Positions 6,597-11,340 of a DNA stretch of 13,843 nucleotides are shown here, piece after piece. Every line of letters begins with the position of its first letter. The first letter of the stretch is position 1. Both the position numbers and the translations under genes were made by a program. Where the stretch lies: positions 1 through 13,843 of the forward strand of contig CADBPA010000127.1 of assembly GCA_902796505.1 (NCBI GenBank), read 5' to 3'. This DNA is from an uncultured Ruminococcus sp. (GTDB lineage: Bacteria > Bacillota > Clostridia > Oscillospirales > CAG-272). A model generated the notes under the pieces. That model ran no database searches. It was not told where the DNA came from and saw only the letters and a program-made list of their open reading frames with translations.

Positions 6597-7832
6597 TCAG
6601 CGATCGGACGCACCCGTCCGTGCGTTCTGATCTGCGAGGATGCCGTCGATCGTTTGAATCGAGAGCAGCAGGGCGCGCAGAACGTGGAAGGGACCTTTAT
6701 ATGTATGCCCTTTGCAGGGCGGCTCGGTGGGCAGACCGTCGCGGCGGAGATAACCGTACCACTCTCCGTATTCGTGATCGGGGAAATGCGCGAAGGTGTA
6801 ATCGGTGACCTTCGTAAAGACGTCGAAGTACTTCTCCTCCCCGGTGTCCCGGAGCATTTTCAGCGAGGCGATCATCGCCTCGTTGTGCGGCCACCAAAGC
6901 TTCATATCGTGTTCGTACGCCTCGACCGGACGTCCCTCGTAATCGCGGAAATAAAGCAGGCCGCCGTAGCGCTCGTCCCATCCGAAGGCGAAGGCGTGAT
7001 CGAAGACCTCGCGGGCGAAGGCCTTCAGCGACGGATCGGCGCGGTACTCTCCCTCGTCGAGCAAAAACCACGAGAGCTCGATGCTGTGACCGGGGTTGAC
7101 GACGCGCATCGACGACGCCTCGGCAAGATACCCGCCCTCCGCCGTGACCGTCTCGAGCATATAGTCTCCCTTGCGGTGAAGGAAAATATCGGCGGTCAGG
7201 CGCGCGGCGCGCTCGTCGAAGGTCGCGCGGCGTTCGGGAAACGCGCGGCGAAGCACCGCCGTGACGTTCAGAAGGATCATCGGCTCGGCGAGCGACCTGC
7301 CCGTCCGGGTTTCCGCGATGGTTTTCGGCGTGATCTTATAAGGATCGCACGCCCGGTCGAGATAGATGTTCCAGACGAAGTCATAGTAGCGGAGCGCCGT
7401 CTCGCGGCAGTCCCCGTCCCCGGTCGCCCGGTAATATTCGGCGCAGGCGATGATATAAAAGGTCTCGGAGAAGAAATAGCGGCGCTTGCGCAGAGGCTTT
7501 CCCTCTTTCGTGACGGTAAAATACATTCTGCCGTCCGCCCGATCGATGCAGTGCGCCGTGGCAAAATCGATCGCCGACTTCGCGTAGGCAAGATAGCGCG
7601 GATCGCGCCTCCATTCGTTATAGAGCAGAGAGAACGTATAGCCGGCTCGCCCCTGCATCCAGACGCTTTTATCGGACGAGTAGAGTTTTCCCTCCCGGTC
7701 AAGGCAGGTATAGACGCCGCCGTACACCGGATCGGGCGAGTGATCGAGCCAGAAGGGGATCACGTAGCGGTCGAGTTCTTCGGCAAATTTTGCGCGGTAT
7801 TCTTTCAGAGACGCAAGGATCGACGGATTCAA
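6597..7832 (-). CDS. AGE-family sugar epimerase/isomerase (N-acylglucosamine 2-epimerase-like)
   Basis: 411 residues, the usual length for the alpha/alpha-barrel AGE family, which interconverts C2 epimers of N-acylglucosamine/mannosamine or of cellobiose-type sugars. Signature stretches are VYGGVYTCLDREGK near the N-terminus, SVWMQGRAGYTF, YFFSETFY, NPGHSIE with H249, KLWWPHNEAM with H316, and YKGPFHVLRALL with H383. H249 and H383 match the positions expected of the two catalytic histidines. The exact sugar cannot be decided. The start is TTG 7832, because a perfect GGAGGTGA (7838-7845) stands five bases before it; a TTG at 7898 would place the ribosome site inside the gene. No signal peptide, so cytoplasmic. 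It is first in an operon with the lipoprotein gene, from a promoter at 7870-7898. Confidence 0.92.
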   Translation of the reverse strand: MNPSILASLKEYRAKFAEELDRYVIPFWLDHSPDPVYGGVYTCLDREGKLYSSDKSVWMQGRAGYTFSLLYNEWRRDPRYLAYAKSAIDFATAHCIDRADGRMYFTVTKEGKPLRKRRYFFSETFYIIACAEYYRATGDGDCRETALRYYDFVWNIYLDRACDPYKITPKTIAETRTGRSLAEPMILLNVTAVLRRAFPERRATFDERAARLTADIFLHRKGDYMLETVTAEGGYLAEASSMRVVNPGHSIELSWFLLDEGEYRADPSLKAFAREVFDHAFAFGWDERYGGLLYFRDYEGRPVEAYEHDMKLWWPHNEAMIASLKMLRDTGEEKYFDVFTKVTDYTFAHFPDHEYGEWYGYLRRDGLPTEPPCKGHTYKGPFHVLRALLLSIQTIDGILADQNARTGASDR

Positions 7833-7837
7833 AGGAA

Positions 7838-7845
7838 TCACCTCC
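7838..7845 (-). promoter_or_regulatory. Full-length Shine-Dalgarno site that decides a TTG start
   Basis: GGAGGTGA on the minus strand, five bases before TTG 7832. Eight contiguous bases match the end of 16S rRNA, enough to offset the weak TTG initiation codon of the epimerase gene. Confidence 0.85.
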
Positions 7846-7869
7846 GGAAAAGTTTTTCCATCCGTCTTT

Positions 7870-7898
7870 ATTATATACCTTTTGCGCGGAAAAAGCAA
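7870..7898 (-). promoter_or_regulatory. Promoter of the epimerase/lipoprotein operon
   Basis: On the minus strand, -10 TATAAT (7870-7875) with a 17-base spacer to a weak -35 TTGCTT (7893-7898). The predicted leader before TTG 7832 is about 30 bases. The weak -35 leaves room for an activator. Confidence 0.65.
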
Positions 7899-7943
7899 GG
7901 CTTTTGCTCTCTTTTATAAAATTTAAAAATTTCTCAAAAACGA

Positions 7944-7972
7944 TTGACAAATCCCCCCGGGTGTGCTACAAT
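7944..7972 (+). promoter_or_regulatory. Strong sigma-A promoter of the CNNM leader and gene
   Basis: Perfect -35 TTGACA (7944-7949), 17-base spacer, -10 TACAAT (7967-7972). The 30 bases before the -35 (about 7911-7940) are almost all A/T with A- and T-tracts, resembling an UP element, so high transcription is likely. Transcription should start near 7979. Confidence 0.85.
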
Positions 7973-8041
7973 AGAGATAACGTTCCGGAAGACGGAACGA
8001 ATCTGTACCGCGCAATCGCGGCAATTGGAGAACGTTTGTAT

Positions 8042-8113
8042 ATGGAAACCGACACCGACGGAGACTGTACCAACAGTACCGCAGCGTTAGTCAACATCAT
8101 CGATAAGGCATAG
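8042..8113 (+). CDS. Putative acidic leader peptide
   Basis: 23 residues from ATG, or 25 from an in-frame TTG at 8036 that is better spaced (five bases) from GGAG at 8027-8030. The peptide begins METDTDGD, with an acidic residue at nearly every second position, and ends NIIDKA. Its TAG stop (8111-8113) lies inside the left arm of the terminator, so a ribosome reaching the end would block that hairpin. The acidic start recalls MgtL of enteric bacteria, whose acidic and proline-rich start makes ribosomes unstable when Mg2+ is low. No proline is present here and no homologue is known to me. Codon use is only partly like the neighbours (a TTA Leu and several GCA codons). It could also be a chance ORF inside a structured RNA. 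Confidence 0.5.
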   Translation: METDTDGDCTNSTAALVNIIDKA

Positions 8114-8163
8114 CCGGGCAGAACGGGTGGATTTTCCCGTTTTCTTCGCGGCTGTGCTTTTTT
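8108..8163 (+). terminator. Two-tier leader terminator upstream of the CNNM gene
   Basis: Outer stem GCATAGCCG (8108-8116) with CGGCTGTGC (8149-8157), nine pairs with one G-T. An inner stem ACGGG/CCCGT (about 8123-8140) lies within it. It is followed by six T residues (8158-8163) and a second T-run. It lies 61 bases before ATG 8225 on the same strand, so it must be bypassed for expression. Confidence 0.8.
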
Positions 8164-8224
8164 CGCTTTTTTTCGGAAAAAGATCGGCATATCAGACTCT
8201 CCCAAACCAAAGAAAGGTCAAAAC

Positions 8225-9481
8225 ATGGGCCCCGGCGACATAGTAATGCTCATCGCCATTCTCTTCTGCGTGATGATGAGCGCATACTTTTCGGCGACCG
8301 AGACGGCGTTTTCCACGCTGAACCGCGTTCGCGTCAAAAATATGGCGGAGGACGGAAACAGGAAGGCGAAGGCGGTCGTCCGCACGATCGACAATTTTGA
8401 CTCGCTCCTCTCGACGATCCTGATCGGCAACAACGTCGTCAACATCATCGCGACCGTGCTTGCCACGATCTTCTTCACGCATCTTCTGAACAACGAGGAC
8501 AAAGGTTCGACGCTTGCGACGATCGTGCTGACGGCGGTGATCCTGATCTTCGGCGAGGTGACGCCCAAGACGATCGCGAAAAAATATCCCGACAGTTTCG
8601 CCATGGCGACGGTCGGGCTGATCCGGGCAATCGGGGTGATCCTCTTTCCGCTGAGTTTCCTCATCGGACTCTGGCAGAAGCTGATCTCGAAGATCTTCAA
8701 GGGCAGCGACGACAAGGGGATGACCGAGGAGGAGCTGATCTCCATCATCGAGGAAGCCGAGGAGGAGGGCGATTTCGGCAAGGACGAGAGCGATCTCATC
8801 AAGTCGGCGATCGAATTCAACGAGCTGGAGGTCGGCGATATTTACACGCCGCGCATCGACGTCGTCGCCATCGACATCGAGGACAGCAAAGAGGAGATCC
8901 GGGATCTGTTCATCCGTTCGGGCTACTCGCGCATCCCGGTCTACCGGGACGATCTCGACAACATCATCGGTCTGCTCTACTATAAGGATTTCTTCAAATC
9001 CGAGACGGTCGGAAGCATCGAAAAACTGCTGAAACCGACGATGTTCGTCGCCAAGACGCAGAAGATCAACGATCTTCTGAAGATCCTGCAGGAAAAGCAG
9101 ATGCATCTCGCGGTGGTGACCGACGAGTTCGGCTCGACCGCCGGCATCGTCACGCTGGAGGACATTCTCGAAGAGATCGTCGGCGACATCTGGGACGAAC
9201 ACGACAAGAAGATCGAGGAGATCAAGACGGTCGGTGAGGGCGAATACATCATCTCCGGCAAGGCGAACATCGAAAAGGTCTTTGACGAGATCGGCGTGGA
9301 CGAAGAGCCGGAAGCGCTGACGGTGAACGGCTGGGCGATGGCGGTCCTCGGCAGGATCCCGACCGAGGGGGACGTTTTCGAGGCGGACGGACTTTCGGCA
9401 AAGGTGCTGAAAATGAACGGTCGGCGCATCGAAAATCTCCACATCGTCAAACTGCCTCCCAAAGAGGAAGAAGACGAATAA
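8225..9481 (+). CDS. CNNM/CorC (HlyC/CorC) family divalent-cation transporter
   Basis: 418 residues with the full domain order of the family. The DUF21 membrane domain (about 1-160) carries SAYFSATETAF (19-29), LIGNNVVNI (66-74) and FGEVTPKTIAKK (109-120). A CBS pair covers about 200-315 (YSRIPVYRDDLDNIIGLLYYKDF; VVTDEFGSTAGIVTLEDILEEIVGD). A CorC/HlyC domain covers about 335-412. Characterised bacterial members such as MpfA/YhdP export Mg2+ or protect against excess Mg2+, and CBS domains in the family bind Mg-ATP. Export of Mg2+ is thus the likeliest role, though Co2+ or other ions remain possible. AAAGG lies seven bases before ATG. Expression depends on reading through the leader terminator at 8108-8163, so it is probably regulated. 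It is transcribed alone. Confidence 0.93.
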   Translation: MGPGDIVMLIAILFCVMMSAYFSATETAFSTLNRVRVKNMAEDGNRKAKAVVRTIDNFDSLLSTILIGNNVVNIIATVLATIFFTHLLNNEDKGSTLATIVLTAVILIFGEVTPKTIAKKYPDSFAMATVGLIRAIGVILFPLSFLIGLWQKLISKIFKGSDDKGMTEEELISIIEEAEEEGDFGKDESDLIKSAIEFNELEVGDIYTPRIDVVAIDIEDSKEEIRDLFIRSGYSRIPVYRDDLDNIIGLLYYKDFFKSETVGSIEKLLKPTMFVAKTQKINDLLKILQEKQMHLAVVTDEFGSTAGIVTLEDILEEIVGDIWDEHDKKIEEIKTVGEGEYIISGKANIEKVFDEIGVDEEPEALTVNGWAMAVLGRIPTEGDVFEADGLSAKVLKMNGRRIENLHIVKLPPKEEEDE

Positions 9482-9483
9482 TT

Positions 9484-9522
9484 CAAAAAAAGACGGGAAG
9501 CCGTTTTGCGGCTTCCCTTTTT
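9484..9522. terminator. Bidirectional intrinsic terminator
   Basis: Stem GGGAAGCCG (9495-9503) with CGGCTTCCC (9509-9517), loop TTTTG. A T-run follows on plus (9518-9522) and an A-run on the other side (9484-9490) serves the minus strand. It ends the CNNM gene and the convergent flippase gene. Confidence 0.92.
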
Positions 9523-9573
9523 CGTAGGTAGGCTTTTTAGCCGGCGACGGGATCGGCGCGGAAGTTTCCCGCT

Positions 9574-11151
9574 CTATCCGATCTTTTCTTTTGTCTCCGC
9601 CCCTCCTGTGGCGGCTTTTTTCTTTTTCGGGAGAGCGCGGAAAAGCTGCGCCGCGGCGAGGCAGGCGGCGAGGACGCAGGCGGCAAAGAGGATGCGAAGG
9701 ATCAGCCAGAAGGGCGAGGTCTCCGCTCCGACGTGCAAAAACAGACGGCTTTCGAGGAAAACGGCGAGTCCTGCCGCCGCGGCGGGAAGCAGGATCGCGT
9801 GCAGAAAACGCACGCGGAAGGAGATCCGCCGGCGGAGGCGGAGGAGAGAGAGGAAGAAGTTGTAGCCTTCCATCCCGATGATGACGAGCGCGTATCCGAA
9901 GATGCCGAACTTCGGCAGAAGGATCAGGACGAGGAGGATCGATAAGGCGGCGTCGGTGACGTTCACCCACATCGAATAGACCTGCTCGCCGATGCCTTTG
10001 AGCATATTGTCGGTCACGTGGTCGAGGTACATGATCGGGACGGCGGGGGCGAGGACGGCGATATAGAGTCCGGCGTCCGCCGAACGGTAGACCGCGTAGC
10101 CGATCTCCTCCGAGAAGAAGGCGAGAAAGACCGCCACGCAGACGGCGTAGCCGAGGGTGGTCTCGAAGGCTTCGGCGGCGAGGCGGGAGAGGCGTTTTTT
10201 GTCGCCTTCGGCAAAGGACTCGGCAAATTCGGGGACGAGGAGGCCGGAAAAGGAGGTCAGCGTCGCCATCGGGTAAAGCACCACGCCGAGCGCCATTCCG
10301 TGCAGGACGCCGTACGCCGAGAGCGCCTCCTGCTGCGATTCGCCGTGCAGCCGCAGGCGGCGGGGGATCAGGATATGTTCGAGCGTGACGAGCGCCTGAC
10401 GGACGTAGGTCGAAAGGGCGAGCGGCAGGGCGATCTTTGCGACCGGGAGGACTTGCGGCGGCGAGGCCTTTTCTTTTTTTCGGAATTTCGCGCGGTCGGC
10501 GAGATACTGCACGAGGATGATCAGAAAGGTGAGCAGCTCGGTAAGGGTGGAGACGAGTGAGAGGAGCGCGGCGGAGGAGGCGACGTCGCCCTTCCCTGCG
10601 CGCAGGAGGCAGAAGACCGTCAGCCCGACCTTGAAGAGCTGGCTCAAGATCTGCGTGGAGGCGTTGCGCGCCACCCGGCGGACGCCGATGAAATAGCCCG
10701 AAAAGACCGAAATGAGCGCGAGCGGCGGCAGAGACGGCGCGAGGATGCGGATACAGAGCGCGCATCGCGGATCGCCGAGGATATCCCGCGCGAGGAAATC
10801 CGCGCCGAAGAGCAGCGCCGCGGTCGCCGTGAGCGAGAAGGCGAGCGCGTAGAGAATGCCGCCCGAAAGGATTCCGGGAAGCCTCTCTTCCCTCCGCTCT
10901 CCGATCGCCTCGGCGGTCAGCCGGGTGAGGGTGAGGCTGATGCCGGAGGTCGCGAAGGTGACGGCGAAGCCGTAGACGGTCATCACCAGCGTGAAGAGAC
11001 CGACGCCCTCCGCGCCGACCGTCCGGGTGATGAACGCGCCGGAAAACAGCCCGACCGTCCGCATCCCGATCCCCACCGCCGTCAGAAGAATGCCGTCGGC
11101 GAAAAACTTCGCCCGTCTGCTCTTTTTCTTTCCTTCCGTAAACCCGCTCAC
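9574..11151 (-). CDS. Polysaccharide/lipid-linked oligosaccharide flippase (SpoVB/MviN-like MATE superfamily)
   Basis: 525 residues with about 14 hydrophobic segments along the whole length, as expected of the MOP/PST flippase superfamily. The N-terminus (GMRTVGLFSGAFITRTVGAEGVGLFTLVMTVYGF split over the first two helices) and the central LVPEFAESFAEGDKKRLSR match the SpoVB-type pattern of a Gly-rich first helix pair and a mid-protein loop after helix 9. Such proteins move lipid-linked precursors of wall polymers across the membrane. SpoVB itself serves spore cortex formation, but this copy cannot be tied to sporulation from the sequence. The start GTG 11151 is chosen because AAGGAGA stands about seven bases upstream; the frame is open further upstream without a ribosome site. 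It follows the large secreted protein on the same strand but is separated by a terminator, and I see no convincing promoter. Confidence 0.87.
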   Translation of the reverse strand: MSGFTEGKKKSRRAKFFADGILLTAVGIGMRTVGLFSGAFITRTVGAEGVGLFTLVMTVYGFAVTFATSGISLTLTRLTAEAIGERREERLPGILSGGILYALAFSLTATAALLFGADFLARDILGDPRCALCIRILAPSLPPLALISVFSGYFIGVRRVARNASTQILSQLFKVGLTVFCLLRAGKGDVASSAALLSLVSTLTELLTFLIILVQYLADRAKFRKKEKASPPQVLPVAKIALPLALSTYVRQALVTLEHILIPRRLRLHGESQQEALSAYGVLHGMALGVVLYPMATLTSFSGLLVPEFAESFAEGDKKRLSRLAAEAFETTLGYAVCVAVFLAFFSEEIGYAVYRSADAGLYIAVLAPAVPIMYLDHVTDNMLKGIGEQVYSMWVNVTDAALSILLVLILLPKFGIFGYALVIIGMEGYNFFLSLLRLRRRISFRVRFLHAILLPAAAAGLAVFLESRLFLHVGAETSPFWLILRILFAACVLAACLAAAQLFRALPKKKKAATGGAETKEKIG

Positions 11152-11257
11152 GCGTCGTCTCCTTTTCGCCTTTTTCTTTATGGATATGAGAGCCGGGCGG
11201 AAAATATGAAAGCCCGGGAGCGCGGGGAAGCGTTTTCCGGGGAGCGCGCCGCCTTTT
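11152..11257 (-). other. Intergenic leader of the flippase gene, no clear promoter
   Basis: About 100 bases lie between the terminator and GTG 11151. A CCGGGC/GCCCGG hairpin with a long A/T loop is visible, centred near 11203, but I find no convincing -35/-10 pair. The flippase may depend on readthrough or an unusual promoter. Confidence 0.4.
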
Positions 11258-11292
11258 GCAAAAAGAGAGCCGCCCTGCGGAGGCAGGGCGGC
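11258..11292 (-). terminator. Intrinsic terminator of the large secreted-protein gene
   Basis: On the minus strand, GCCGCCCTGC/GCAGGGCGGC forms a perfect 10-base stem (11269-11278 with 11283-11292) with a four-base loop, then TCTC and a T-run. It separates the large gene from the flippase gene. Confidence 0.87.
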
Positions 11293-11322
11293 GCAAAGCG
11301 CGGCATCGCAAAACTGCGGTGC

Positions 11323-11340
11323 GAAGCGTATGAAGCGTAT
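11323..11340. repeat. Tandem 9-base repeat at the end of the large gene
   Basis: GAAGCGTAT occurs twice in a row (11323-11331, 11332-11340), overlapping the first base of the stop codon region. Probably a small slippage duplication. Confidence 0.6.

Larger units (their letters stand above)
7979..8163 (+). promoter_or_regulatory. Structured 5' leader (putative transcription attenuator) of the CNNM gene
   Basis: About 185 bases between the promoter and the terminator upstream of the CNNM gene. In order: a perfect 7-base hairpin CGTTCCG (7981-7987) with CGGAACG (7993-7999); a 5-base hairpin CCGCG (8008-8012) with CGCGG (8017-8021); a GGAG site at 8027-8030; a small peptide ORF; a hairpin ACTGT (8064-8068) with ACAGT (8073-8077) inside the ORF, extended by CGG/CCG; and the terminator. 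I find no GGTGAGGCTCC core of the M-box and no match to a riboswitch I can recall. The arrangement of leader, terminator and gene strongly suggests conditional termination; the signal is unknown. Confidence 0.65.

Noticed and set aside
6654..7919. A 421-codon plus-strand open frame opposite the AGE epimerase
   Set aside because: The minus-strand frame encodes the full AGE domain with a perfect Shine-Dalgarno; the plus frame has no motif or ribosome site.
7979..8163. M-box (Mg2+) or yybP-ykoY (Mn2+) riboswitch in front of the CNNM gene
   Set aside because: The stretch GTCAACATCATCGATAAGG is faintly like part of an M-box, but the GGTGAGGCTCC core and other conserved blocks are missing, and no yybP-ykoY core is seen.
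8158..8163. An independent small RNA ending at this terminator
   Set aside because: Possible, but the promoter, leader and terminator directly precede a gene on the same strand, so a cis-acting leader is the simpler reading; the two are not exclusive.
8192..11311. A 1039-codon open frame on the minus strand across the CNNM gene and the start of the flippase gene
   Set aside because: It is antisense to a clear CNNM protein and out of frame with the flippase. The product is extremely rich in Arg, His and Asp with no recognisable domain; in GC-rich DNA few stop codons arise on shadow frames.
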